Shown here: one piece after another, positions 35,845 through 43,717 of the stretch
Position numbering within the stretch: the stretch's first letter is position 1
How the letters are laid out: each line of letters opens with the position of its first letter
Assembly: GCF_009826975.1 (NCBI RefSeq)
Contig: NZ_WUMO01000002.1
Span: 1-64,000, forward strand
DNA from: Flavobacterium sp. HBTb2-11-1
GTDB taxonomy: Bacteria > Bacteroidota > Bacteroidia > Flavobacteriales > Flavobacteriaceae
Direction: 5' to 3'
DNA: 64,000 nucleotides
Notes under the pieces: generated by a model
Told to the model about the DNA's origin: nothing
Seen by the model: only the letters and a program-made list of their open reading frames with translations
The model's database searches: none
Position numbers and translations under genes: made by a program

Positions 35845-37332
35845 ATGAATAGCAAAAATAGTACCATGACACTGGAAACTTATTTTCAGGAATTTAGAAA
35901 GAATATTGTCGGTATAAATCAAGAATTTACTTCGCCTTATGGCAGAAAATCAATAATTTACACAGATTGGACTGCCAGTGGAAGACTATATCGTCCGATT
36001 GAAGAAAAACTATTAAATCAGTTTGGTCCTTTTGTCGCTAATACACATACCGAAACTACTGTATCTGGTACTGCTATGACAAAAGCATATCATCATGCCA
36101 GACATATTATAAAGCGTCATGCCAATGCAAATAACGATGATGTTCTAATTACAGATGGAACTGGAATGACTGGAGTTATCAATAAATTTCAGCGTATTTT
36201 AGGTTTGAAAGTTCCTGAGAATTTAAAGAGTTTTACCAATGTTCCTGCAGAAAAAAAACCTATTGTTTTTATTTCTCATATGGAACACCATTCTAACCAA
36301 ACTTCATGGTTGGAAACTATTGCAGATGTTGAGATTATTCCGTCTTGCGAAAAAGGTCTTTTTAATTTAGAGAATCTTGAAGCTTTACTAGAAAAATATA
36401 AAGATAGAACTATCAAAATTGCTTCTATTACTGCCTGTTCGAATGTTACGGGTTTAAGAACTCCTTTTCACGAAGCGGCAAAGTTAATGCATCAATATAA
36501 TGGTGTCTGTTTTGTTGATTTCGCTTGTTCTGGTCCTTATGTGGAAATTGATATGCACCCAGCTGATCCAGAAGCTTATTTGGACGCCATTTTTATGTCA
36601 CCTCATAAATTCCTTGGCGGTCCTGGAACTTCAGGCGTTTTAATTTTCAATAAAAAATTATACAACAACATGATTCCTGATTGTCCAGGCGGAGGAACAG
36701 TAAGCTGGACAAATCCGTGGGGAGAGCATAAATATATTGATAATATTGAAGATCGTGAAGATGGCGGAACACCTGGTTTTCTTCAAGTTATCAAAACTGC
36801 GTTGGCAATTGAGCTAAAAGAGGAAATGGGAATTGAAAACATTATAGAGCGTGAACATGAAATTGTCGATTATGTTTTCTCTGAATTGGAACCAGTTTCG
36901 AATATCAAAATTTTAGCTGGACAACACAAAGAACGTCTTGGGGTAATTTCATTTTTCATTGATGATCTTCATTTTAATTTAGGGGTTAAAATCTTAAACG
37001 ACCGTTTTGGAATCCAAACTAGAGGAGGATGTAGTTGTGCAGGAACTTATGGCCATTATTTATTGCATGTTGATCAGGAAACTTCAAATAAATTGGTCAA
37101 CGAAATTACTATTGGTGATTTGATCAAAAAACCAGGATGGATTAGAATGTCAATTCACCCAACTACAACAGATGAAGAGATTGCTTATGTTTGCAAGAGC
37201 ATAAAAGAATTAGCGGCCAATCATAAAACTTGGGCTTTGGATTATTCTTATGATAAAAATCGAAATGAGTTTATTCATAAAGACGCTACCTCGTTTGAAG
37301 ACGAATTGGTTGAAAGCTGGTTTAAATCTTAG
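35845..37332 (+). CDS. Class V aminotransferase-fold PLP enzyme
   Basis: A 495-residue PLP enzyme of the class V fold (cysteine desulfurase/isopenicillin N epimerase-like). The cofactor lysine is in FMSPHKFLGGPGTSGVLIF, about residue 255. An earlier segment HMEHHSNQTSWLETIADV supplies a catalytic His. Motif RGGCSCAGTYGHYLL near the C-terminus includes cysteines. It is longer than typical SufS/CsdA, and the substrate is unknown. A TTG at 35782 would add residues but lies before the promoter, so ATG 35845 is used. Confidence 0.85.
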   Translation: MNSKNSTMTLETYFQEFRKNIVGINQEFTSPYGRKSIIYTDWTASGRLYRPIEEKLLNQFGPFVANTHTETTVSGTAMTKAYHHARHIIKRHANANNDDVLITDGTGMTGVINKFQRILGLKVPENLKSFTNVPAEKKPIVFISHMEHHSNQTSWLETIADVEIIPSCEKGLFNLENLEALLEKYKDRTIKIASITACSNVTGLRTPFHEAAKLMHQYNGVCFVDFACSGPYVEIDMHPADPEAYLDAIFMSPHKFLGGPGTSGVLIFNKKLYNNMIPDCPGGGTVSWTNPWGEHKYIDNIEDREDGGTPGFLQVIKTALAIELKEEMGIENIIEREHEIVDYVFSELEPVSNIKILAGQHKERLGVISFFIDDLHFNLGVKILNDRFGIQTRGGCSCAGTYGHYLLHVDQETSNKLVNEITIGDLIKKPGWIRMSIHPTTTDEEIAYVCKSIKELAANHKTWALDYSYDKNRNEFIHKDATSFEDELVESWFKS

Positions 37333-37362
37333 ATTTTACTAAAAAAGCCAATAAAGATTTTT

Positions 37363-37429
37363 TAGCCACAGATTATACTGATTAGCGCAGATTTTTTTAA
37401 ATCCTTTTAATCTTTATAATCTGTGGCTA
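37363..37429. repeat. 15-bp inverted repeat
   Basis: TAGCCACAGATTATA (37363-37377) is perfectly inverted at 37415-37429. The words CACAGATTA and AATCTGTGG also appear near 28590 and 34975. It follows the PLP enzyme and may end transcripts from either side. Confidence 0.7.
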
Positions 37430-37510
37430 GTTTTTTTAACGCGAAGAGTGCAAAGATTTTTTTTAAGCTTTCTTGATTATCTGTGTGGTTATTGAGGTCG
37501 CAAAGTTATA

Positions 37511-37550
37511 AACTCTACAGGTTTAAAAACCTGTAGAGTTTGTTTTTTAA
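37511..37550. terminator. Terminator-like hairpin
   Basis: A 14-bp stem (37511-37524 with 37527-37540) has a tight loop and a T-rich tail on plus. It could end the PLP enzyme transcript. Confidence 0.65.
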
Positions 37551-37564
37551 TTTTTAAAAGGAAA

Positions 37565-38032
37565 TTAAATCTTTTGAAATTGTTTCAGCGCAGAAAGAGC
37601 TTGCGATTGTACTTTTTTCTGGAAAAAACCAGTCCAACCTAATAAATAACCGGTAAGTCCAAAGGCTTGTTTAGACCATTTCCAGACATCAAAATTATCG
37701 GTATGTTTGATAATTAAGCCGTCTTGAAAGATAAATTCGGCTGAAATTTTATTAATGACTTTTCTGTTTGTTTTGCTAAAATTGTAAGTAGCAATCCAAT
37801 TTGCAGAACCTGTTGTGTCGTCTGCCTTAACATTTGAAAATTCAATTTTTAAGTTGCCTTTACTTTTTAACAACAGCATTTCCCACATTTTAGAAACCTG
37901 TTCTTCTTTTAACAAACCAAAAGCTGGATCTATAAAATGAACTTTCGGATGATAGCATTCGCTCATGGTTTTAGCGTCGGCATTCGCGAAAGCGGTATAA
38001 AATTTTGTAATCAAGGCTTCATTTGAGTTCAT
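37565..38032 (-). CDS. NTF2-like / SnoaL-fold protein
   Basis: A 155-residue protein of the nuclear transport factor 2-like fold. Segments include ALITKFYTAFANADAKTMSE, YHPKVHFIDPAFGLL and DNFDVWKWSKQAFGLTGYLL. The fold forms a cone that can bind small hydrophobic molecules. No catalytic dyad is obvious. It is cytosolic. It begins a set of minus-strand genes from 40446 downward, but a 47-nt gap and an AT-rich stretch separate it from the gene before. Confidence 0.75.
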   Translation of the reverse strand: MNSNEALITKFYTAFANADAKTMSECYHPKVHFIDPAFGLLKEEQVSKMWEMLLLKSKGNLKIEFSNVKADDTTGSANWIATYNFSKTNRKVINKISAEFIFQDGLIIKHTDNFDVWKWSKQAFGLTGYLLGWTGFFQKKVQSQALSALKQFQKI

Positions 38033-38079
38033 AAAAAAATATTTATGTTAAATATAAGATTTATTATATTAAAAAATCA

Positions 38080-38604
38080 CTATAAAACACTAATTTCTTT
38101 AGCTGTATCAAATGTTTTTTTAGATTTATCAAACGCTGTAGAGAAATATTTTACTTTGCTATAAGCTGTAAAATGCCCAGTTAGATTTCCTGAGATATCT
38201 GGTCCGCCTGCAATGATGAATCTTATCGCATAAATATCGGTCTTTTTAAGCTTCAGCCATTCTGCTGGTGTAAAATAATAGTAAGCAGTTGTTTTGCCGT
38301 CTGCCGACTCTTTTACATTTTTATCTGTGCAAGCAATGACATCGGCATTTGTCAAATCAACGTAAACGCCTCCAGCAATTTTTGCTTTGTCGCTCGCCGT
38401 AGAAATGGTTAGTTTTAAAATACCGCCTTTATCTGTTTTGGCTATTTGTACATTTAATTCACCAGAGTAAGCATATTTTTCGCAGATGAAAGTATATTCT
38501 TGTGTTGCAGGATAAGGTGCAGATCCTTTTACACTGATAGTTTGCTGTGCTAAAGCAAATGTTGAAACAAATAATAAAACAAGAAGTGGTAGTTTAAAAT
38601 TCAT
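38080..38604 (-). CDS. Secreted protein of unknown function
   Basis: A 174-residue protein with a signal peptide (MNFKLPLLVLLFVSTFALAQ). The mature part is beta-rich and polar, with AKTDKGGILKLTISTASDKA and FTPAEWLKLKKTDIYAIRFI stretches. No domain is recognised. It lies 11 nt after the lipoprotein gene, on the same strand, so it is probably co-transcribed with it and with the peptidase before that. Confidence 0.65.
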   Translation of the reverse strand: MNFKLPLLVLLFVSTFALAQQTISVKGSAPYPATQEYTFICEKYAYSGELNVQIAKTDKGGILKLTISTASDKAKIAGGVYVDLTNADVIACTDKNVKESADGKTTAYYYFTPAEWLKLKKTDIYAIRFIIAGGPDISGNLTGHFTAYSKVKYFSTAFDKSKKTFDTAKEISVL

Positions 38605-38615
38605 AAGTATTTAAT

Positions 38616-39092
38616 TTATTGATCGGCTAATTTGGCATCAAATTTTTCATCCCAATCCATAGATTTTATGGCAGAAATGAGATTGTCTTCATTTACAAAG
38701 ATGCGCAATTCTTTATTGGCAACTTTTTTGGTGTACAAAGCATGATAGCGGTAAATGACTTCATGTTTGGTTTTGTAAACTCCATCTAATTTTAAATCTA
38801 TAAAACTTCCGTAGTATTGTCTAAATCTCTGGCAGGTTTTGGTTAAACGCTCTTCTGTTGTGTTTTCCATAACCGATTTAGTTACTTCAGTTTCATTAAA
38901 AGGTTTAAATTTTGAAGTATTACAAGTTTCTAAAACTCTCTTTCCTAAATCATACGCTTTTCGCTGCTGATTTGCATTTACTTCTGCTGTAGAAACTTTT
39001 TTAATTTTTAAATCTTCTGTATCTCTGCTAACGGTTTTAGATTTACATCCAATTAATAACAACAAACATATAATCAATCCTGCTTTCTTCAT
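38616..39092 (-). CDS. Small lipoprotein of unknown function
   Basis: A 158-residue lipoprotein with a lipobox LLLIGC near residue 16 after a short signal (MKKAGLIICLLLLIGC). The mature protein has two Cys and many charged residues and resembles no family I know. It is likely anchored in the inner or outer membrane by the lipid. It sits 6 nt after the M23 peptidase gene and 11 nt before the secreted protein gene. Confidence 0.65.
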   Translation of the reverse strand: MKKAGLIICLLLLIGCKSKTVSRDTEDLKIKKVSTAEVNANQQRKAYDLGKRVLETCNTSKFKPFNETEVTKSVMENTTEERLTKTCQRFRQYYGSFIDLKLDGVYKTKHEVIYRYHALYTKKVANKELRIFVNEDNLISAIKSMDWDEKFDAKLADQ

Positions 39093-39098
39093 AACTAT

Positions 39099-39776
39099 TT
39101 AAGTAATTTTTAATAATAAGTTAGGATCGGGACAATTTTCGATATAGAAGTTTAGGTCTTTTGTGTTGCAGACTCCAGGATAATCTCCCCAATAATCTCC
39201 AATGTTGTGGATAATCTGAAAATGGACATGAGGTGCATAATCGCCATTTACAGAGGCTTTTCCTAAGGTTGCAATTTTTTCGCCTTTCTTAAAATTGTCT
39301 CCGACATTTAAATTCTCTATACTTTCTAACGACAAATGTCCGTATAAAGTATAAAATTTTTCATTTTCTACTTCATGTTCCAATATAATAGTAGGGCCAT
39401 AGTCGCCCAAACCAATATTATTTTTAAAACTATGCACTGTACCGTCAAGGGCTGCAAGTACAGCAGTTCCAGCTTCTGCCCACAAATCTAATCCGATGTG
39501 AATATTGCGTTCGGGTTTTGAGGCATCTAAAAAAATGGGACTTCTTTGGTATAAAAATCTTCCTTCTATATAACCTCCAAATGCAACTTTGGCGTTGTTT
39601 TCTTTTAAGAAACTTGAAATATATTTTTCAAAATCTTCCGAAGTATCTAATTTCTGATTTACCAGTTCTTGATTCGAAACCGATAAATTTAAAGGTACAT
39701 ATTCAGAAAGATTAATTGAGGTATCAATAACTTTAGTAGGTGGTAAGGCGTTTAAGATTGAGGCAAGGGGTTTCAT
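39099..39776 (-). CDS. M23 (LytM-like) peptidase
   Basis: A 225-residue protein with an M23 metallopeptidase core. Metal and catalytic residues are in RNIHIGLDLWAEAGTAVLAA, with TLYGHLSLESI and HVHFQIIHNIGDYWG. These enzymes cut peptidoglycan cross-bridges or bind them. There is no clear signal peptide, which is unusual; it may be exported in another way or act inside. The gene lies 4 nt after the methyltransferase-like gene. Confidence 0.8.
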   Translation of the reverse strand: MKPLASILNALPPTKVIDTSINLSEYVPLNLSVSNQELVNQKLDTSEDFEKYISSFLKENNAKVAFGGYIEGRFLYQRSPIFLDASKPERNIHIGLDLWAEAGTAVLAALDGTVHSFKNNIGLGDYGPTIILEHEVENEKFYTLYGHLSLESIENLNVGDNFKKGEKIATLGKASVNGDYAPHVHFQIIHNIGDYWGDYPGVCNTKDLNFYIENCPDPNLLLKIT

Positions 39777-39780
39777 AAAA

Positions 39781-40446
39781 TTAAGCTACTTTATTTATAA
39801 TTATTAATTCGTTATGTACTTCTATGCGAGGCAGCATTTTTGCTTTAAACATTTTCGGATTTACTTCAGCAACATATTTTCTGTTTCTAACATTGTGAGC
39901 TTCGTCCAATATCATGGTATTGAACAAAACAAAACCATTATCTTTTAAAATGGTACAAACTCTATCAACAAAAAACTTTTCGAACAAAAAATTAGGCATA
40001 TGCGTATCTTCAAAAATGTCTATAATAATGAGATCGTATTTGTCTTTTGTCTTGAGCACAAATTCAAATGCGTCATCAATAACAACTTCTAACTGCTTAA
40101 TTTGATTAAGATTAAAATACTCATTGGCAATCTGAATCATATCCGGATCGATTTCAACTCCTGTAATTTTTTCTTTGTATGCAATCTCGTCTACTAAGGT
40201 TTTGACCACACTTCCACCGGCAACTCCCAATAGCAGAATATGTTCCATTTCTAAGATTTTATCGTAACCAATATTTCGAAGCCCATACCTTAATATACGC
40301 TGTAGACTTCCGTATGAATAATTTGTGTTTTCAGTGTCCAAAACTAATTCGCCATTTGCCCATGTAACTTCAATCATTTTGCTTCTGGCTGATTTTTTCT
40401 TAAATATTTTTATTGGAATTATATAACTGAAAAATTTTCGAATCAT
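39781..40446 (-). CDS. Spermidine-synthase-like methyltransferase fold
   Basis: A 221-residue Rossmann-fold protein of the spermidine synthase/SAM methyltransferase group. The nucleotide-binding loop is in LLLGVAGGSVVKTLVDEIAY, and EIDPDMIQIANEYFNLN and DLIIIDIFEDTHMPNFLFEK follow. It is short, with no N-terminal beta domain, so true polyamine synthase activity is doubtful. Stand-alone fused forms of this family are usually of unknown role. It heads the minus-strand run toward 37.5 kb. Confidence 0.7.
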   Translation of the reverse strand: MIRKFFSYIIPIKIFKKKSARSKMIEVTWANGELVLDTENTNYSYGSLQRILRYGLRNIGYDKILEMEHILLLGVAGGSVVKTLVDEIAYKEKITGVEIDPDMIQIANEYFNLNQIKQLEVVIDDAFEFVLKTKDKYDLIIIDIFEDTHMPNFLFEKFFVDRVCTILKDNGFVLFNTMILDEAHNVRNRKYVAEVNPKMFKAKMLPRIEVHNELIIINKVA

Positions 40447-40510
40447 TTTTTATGCTTTTACTCAAATTTACCATTAAATCTTTTATTTTGCACCAAATAT
40501 TAAATCTTTC

Positions 40511-41062
40511 ATGAAAAAACTATTATACAAATTCATCTTTTACAAGCTAATGGGCTGGAAGATAGTGGGAATGGAAAATGCTGAAGTAAAAAAATGTGTA
40601 CTAGTAGTAATGCCTCATACCAGTAATCATGACTTTTATATAGGTCTATTAACTCGTGGCATATCTGGATTGCAAATGAATTTTGTAGCAAAGAAGGAGT
40701 TATTCAAATTTCCTTTTGGTTTTTATTTCAGAAATGTGGGTGGAGAAGCGCTAGATCGTACTGGAGGATTGAATAAAGTGGATGCGATTGCTTCTATTTT
40801 TGATAGAAAAGAAATCTTCCGTTTGGCTGTTGCTCCAGAAGGAACCAGAAAAAAAGTTAACGAAATAAAAACAGGATTTTATTTTATCGCGCTTAAAGCG
40901 AATGTGCCAATTGTTCCCGTTGCTTTTGATTGGGGTAAAAAAGAAGTGAATATTGGTAAGCCATTTTATCCGACTGGAAATTACGAAGCCGATTATGAAA
41001 TTTTGAAAAAGCATTATGAAGGAGTTGAAGGTAAAATTCCTGAAAATGGCATCAAACTGTAA
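40511..41062 (+). CDS. Acyltransferase (PlsC-like)
   Basis: A 183-residue acyltransferase of the 1-acyl-glycerol-3-phosphate type. The HX4D catalytic motif is in VMPHTSNHDFYIG and the EGTR motif in APEGTRKKVNEIKTGFYFIA. It may attach acyl chains to lysophosphatidate or a related lipid at the membrane. The protein is short for PlsC (about 240), and there is only one hydrophobic segment. Its promoter region is shared with the divergent methyltransferase-like gene. Confidence 0.88.
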   Translation: MKKLLYKFIFYKLMGWKIVGMENAEVKKCVLVVMPHTSNHDFYIGLLTRGISGLQMNFVAKKELFKFPFGFYFRNVGGEALDRTGGLNKVDAIASIFDRKEIFRLAVAPEGTRKKVNEIKTGFYFIALKANVPIVPVAFDWGKKEVNIGKPFYPTGNYEADYEILKKHYEGVEGKIPENGIKL

Positions 41063-41146
41063 TTTCTGAGAATTTTTCCAAGCGCGTGAGAATCGCGTAT
41101 TTGAAAGTTTTCTGGACAAAGAGTCAAATACGCGCTAATTTTTGCA

Positions 41147-41602
41147 TTATGGAGAATAGGCCTTAAAAGTGCCGTTTTTATAGAATAAGACGATTTTTTC
41201 AATTTGATCGTCTTCCAAACTGAAATTTTCGTTTTTTAGAACAGGAGGTTTTTTGATTTCTCTTTTCTCTTGTTCAGAATTTATTTCTATACCTGAAAAT
41301 AAATCATTTTCCACATTCTGATTCGATAGAATAGGAGAAGATGATTTTTGAGTTTCAACAGCTTCTTCACTATTACTTTTAGGAAAAGTTCCTCTCCCTA
41401 TCAAAATCCAATATAAATCTACATCTGGAAAAACTTCTAGAATTTTCATTACAAAATCTAAACTTGGCTTATTTCTTCCTGACAAAAGATGAGACATGCT
41501 AGAACGTTGCACACCAATTTTATCGGCAAAAGCAGATGCATTTAAGCCATAATATTCCAATACAGATTCAAGTCTTTTTACAAAATCATCTATGTTTACC
41601 AT
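41147..41602 (-). CDS. XRE-family HTH regulator
   Basis: A 151-residue regulator with an N-terminal HTH (VKRLESVLEYYGLNASAFAD, KIGVQRSSMSHLLSGRNKPS) of the lambda repressor/XRE type. The C-terminal half is acidic and mostly disordered, with a conserved-looking end (LEDDQIEKIVLFYKNGTFKA). The ATG lies inside one copy of a 16-bp palindrome, which suggests autoregulation. It is divergent from the M14 peptidase gene, whose promoter has more copies of the palindrome. Confidence 0.85.
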   Translation of the reverse strand: MVNIDDFVKRLESVLEYYGLNASAFADKIGVQRSSMSHLLSGRNKPSLDFVMKILEVFPDVDLYWILIGRGTFPKSNSEEAVETQKSSSPILSNQNVENDLFSGIEINSEQEKREIKKPPVLKNENFSLEDDQIEKIVLFYKNGTFKAYSP

Positions 41603-41644
41603 TGTAAATTCGTGCTTTAAATTCTTCTATTTACAAATGTAAAC
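41594..41644. promoter_or_regulatory. Operator pair A and B for the XRE regulator
   Basis: Site A (41594-41609) and site B (41629-41644) both fit GTTTACAnnTGTAAAC with one or two mismatches. Site A overlaps the regulator start codon. Site B on minus contains TACATTTG (41634-41641), a possible -7 element. Centres are 35 bp apart. Confidence 0.6.
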
Positions 41645-41828
41645 AAAAAGAAAGAGTATTTGGATATTATTGTTGTAATTTTAATTAGAGTTCATTTTTA
41701 TGTTAAATTTAAAATTTAGATAGCTAATTACAACTAACTGAAATTTATTTATTTAAGTGTTTGTTTATAATGCAAAAATCTCAATTAAAACAAGTTATAA
41801 GGATTAATGTTAAAACTCTTCAAAAACT

Positions 41829-41901
41829 GTTTACAATTCTAAATTATTATTTTTTTAATCAGTTTACAATTGTAATAATAAAGATGTTTACTTTTGTAAA
41901 C
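41829..41901. promoter_or_regulatory. Operator sites C, D and E before the M14 peptidase
   Basis: Site C (41829-41844), D (41862-41877) and E (41886-41901) share the half-site GTTTAC with its inverted partner. Site E is perfect in its outer six bases and contains TACTTTTG (41889-41896), a -7 element. The ATG follows at 41915. Regulator binding would cover the promoter, which suggests repression. Confidence 0.6.
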
Positions 41902-41914
41902 TAATCGAAATACA

Positions 41915-43069
41915 ATGAATTTAGAACAGCTTTTTACACAATACAAGGAACAGTCCATATCTGGCAGATATCTAACTTTAGATCATATTAAACCACTTTT
42001 AGATAAGTTAAATACAAATGGTCAAGTACAGATTATTGGCACATCTGTTTTAGGAGAACCTATATATAGCTATCAAATTGGAACGGGAAAAACGCGAGCA
42101 TACCTATGGTCGCAAATGCACGGAAACGAAAGCACAACAACAAAAGCCTTATTTGATTTCATTAATTTGCTGAATGACGATACCGATTTTGCTAAACAAA
42201 TGCTGAATACCTTCACATTTTACTGCATTCCGATACTTAATCCTGATGGAGCAAGGCTTTATACTAGAGCAAACGCAAATGAAATTGACTTAAATCGTGA
42301 TTCACAAGATTTGACTCAACCTGAGAGTAAAGTGTTACGCCAGATTTTTGAAGAATTTAAACCTGACTTCTGCTTTAATCTTCATGATCAGCGTACTATA
42401 TTTGGAGCAGGAACAACTGGAAAACCTGCAACTGTTTCTTTTTTAGCTCCTTCTTATAATGAAGAAAGAGATGTAAACAATAATAGATTAAAAGCTATTA
42501 ATATAATAGCTGGAATCAATGAAGAACTGCAAAAGTATATTCCTGGACAAGTTGGGCGCTTCGATGACTCCTTCAATATTAATTGTATAGGAGACACTTT
42601 CCAGTTTTTAGGCGTGCCAACTATCTTATTTGAGGCGGGACATTTTCCAGAGGATTATGAGCGAGAAATCACGAGGAAGTTCATATTTTTCTCGTTAATT
42701 TTAAGCTTCAAATTGATATCCGAAAACGATTTAGTTGACAATAGATTTTCCGAATATTTGAATATTTCACAAAATAATGTGGTTTTTTATGATTTTATGT
42801 ATAAAAATGTCAAAATAAATTATGATGGTATCGAAATTATTACGAATTTTGTCGCACAATACAAAGAAGAATTAATCGAAAATAAGATTCATTTTAACGC
42901 TTACATAGTTGAAGTAGGCGAATTGGAAAATTATTTTGGTCATTATGAATACGACGCAAAAGGAGCAGAATATTCGGACGATTTCCAAAACTTTCCAAAA
43001 ACGGGTCAGAAAGCAAATTTTTATTTAAATAAAAATGTTAAATTTGTTAACGGATTAATAAAAAGTTAA
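41915..43069 (+). CDS. M14 zinc carboxypeptidase family protein
   Basis: A 384-residue metallopeptidase of the M14 family. Zinc ligands are H69 and E72 in SQMHGNESTTTKALFDF and H157 in CFNLHDQRTIFG. The catalytic Glu is about residue 240 in TILFEAGHFPEDYERE. It has no signal peptide, so it should act on cytosolic peptides or cell-wall-derived amino acid conjugates. Its promoter is embedded in operator palindromes for the neighbouring XRE protein. It is about 80 nt upstream of an Lrp gene. Confidence 0.85.
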   Translation: MNLEQLFTQYKEQSISGRYLTLDHIKPLLDKLNTNGQVQIIGTSVLGEPIYSYQIGTGKTRAYLWSQMHGNESTTTKALFDFINLLNDDTDFAKQMLNTFTFYCIPILNPDGARLYTRANANEIDLNRDSQDLTQPESKVLRQIFEEFKPDFCFNLHDQRTIFGAGTTGKPATVSFLAPSYNEERDVNNNRLKAINIIAGINEELQKYIPGQVGRFDDSFNINCIGDTFQFLGVPTILFEAGHFPEDYEREITRKFIFFSLILSFKLISENDLVDNRFSEYLNISQNNVVFYDFMYKNVKINYDGIEIITNFVAQYKEELIENKIHFNAYIVEVGELENYFGHYEYDAKGAEYSDDFQNFPKTGQKANFYLNKNVKFVNGLIKS

Positions 43070-43146
43070 TTTTTATGTGAATTTGTTGTTTTTTATATAT
43101 AATTTTATACTTTGTAATAGCAATTAGTAATATTAATTAAACAATT

Positions 43147-43626
43147 ATGAGTAAATTTCGTTTAGATGAAGTAGATCACCAGATTTTAGATATGTTAATA
43201 GACAATACGAGAGTTCCGTTTACTGACATTGCAAAAAAACTTTTGATATCTGCTGGTACAGTACACGTTAGAGTTAAAAAGATGGAAGATGCCGGTATCA
43301 TCATGGGATCTTCATTAGCCTTGGATTACGATAAATTAGGTTATTCATTTATTGCTTATGTAGGGGTTTTTCTTAATAATACATCTCAAACTAAATTTGT
43401 GTTAGAAAGAATCAATCAAATTCCATTCGTAACTGTAGCTTCTGTAACTACAGGAAAATTCAACATCTTTTGCAAAATCAGAGCAAAAGACACTAAGCAT
43501 GCGAAAGAAGTTATCTTTATGATTGACGATATTGATGGTGTTTACAGAACAGAAACAATGATTTCATTAGAGGAAAGTATAAACGATAAGAAGCGTTTGA
43601 TGCATACTATTTTCAAAAATATGTAA
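43147..43626 (+). CDS. Lrp/AsnC family regulator
   Basis: A 159-residue regulator with an N-terminal HTH (VDHQILDMLIDNTRVPFTDI, AKKLLISAGTVHVRVKKMED) and a C-terminal RAM ligand domain (YVGVFLNNTSQTKFVLERIN). These form octameric, amino-acid-responsive DNA-binding proteins. The gene has a possible promoter (TTTG at 43082-43085 and a TATACTTTG near 43106) and its own terminator. Confidence 0.94.
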   Translation: MSKFRLDEVDHQILDMLIDNTRVPFTDIAKKLLISAGTVHVRVKKMEDAGIIMGSSLALDYDKLGYSFIAYVGVFLNNTSQTKFVLERINQIPFVTVASVTTGKFNIFCKIRAKDTKHAKEVIFMIDDIDGVYRTETMISLEESINDKKRLMHTIFKNM

Positions 43627-43656
43627 GAACTTTTCTTGAATGCTATATTAAAATAT

Positions 43657-43685
43657 ACCTCAAGTTTATTCTTGGGGTTTTTTTA
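43657..43685 (+). terminator. Terminator of the Lrp gene
   Basis: An 8-bp stem (43657-43664 with 43671-43678) is followed by a T run. Confidence 0.8.
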
Positions 43686-43717
43686 TGACTAATTAACCAA
43701 CCAACTATAACACGATT

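Noticed and set aside
39781..40446. True spermidine synthase
   Set aside because: The protein is too short and lacks the N-terminal beta domain.
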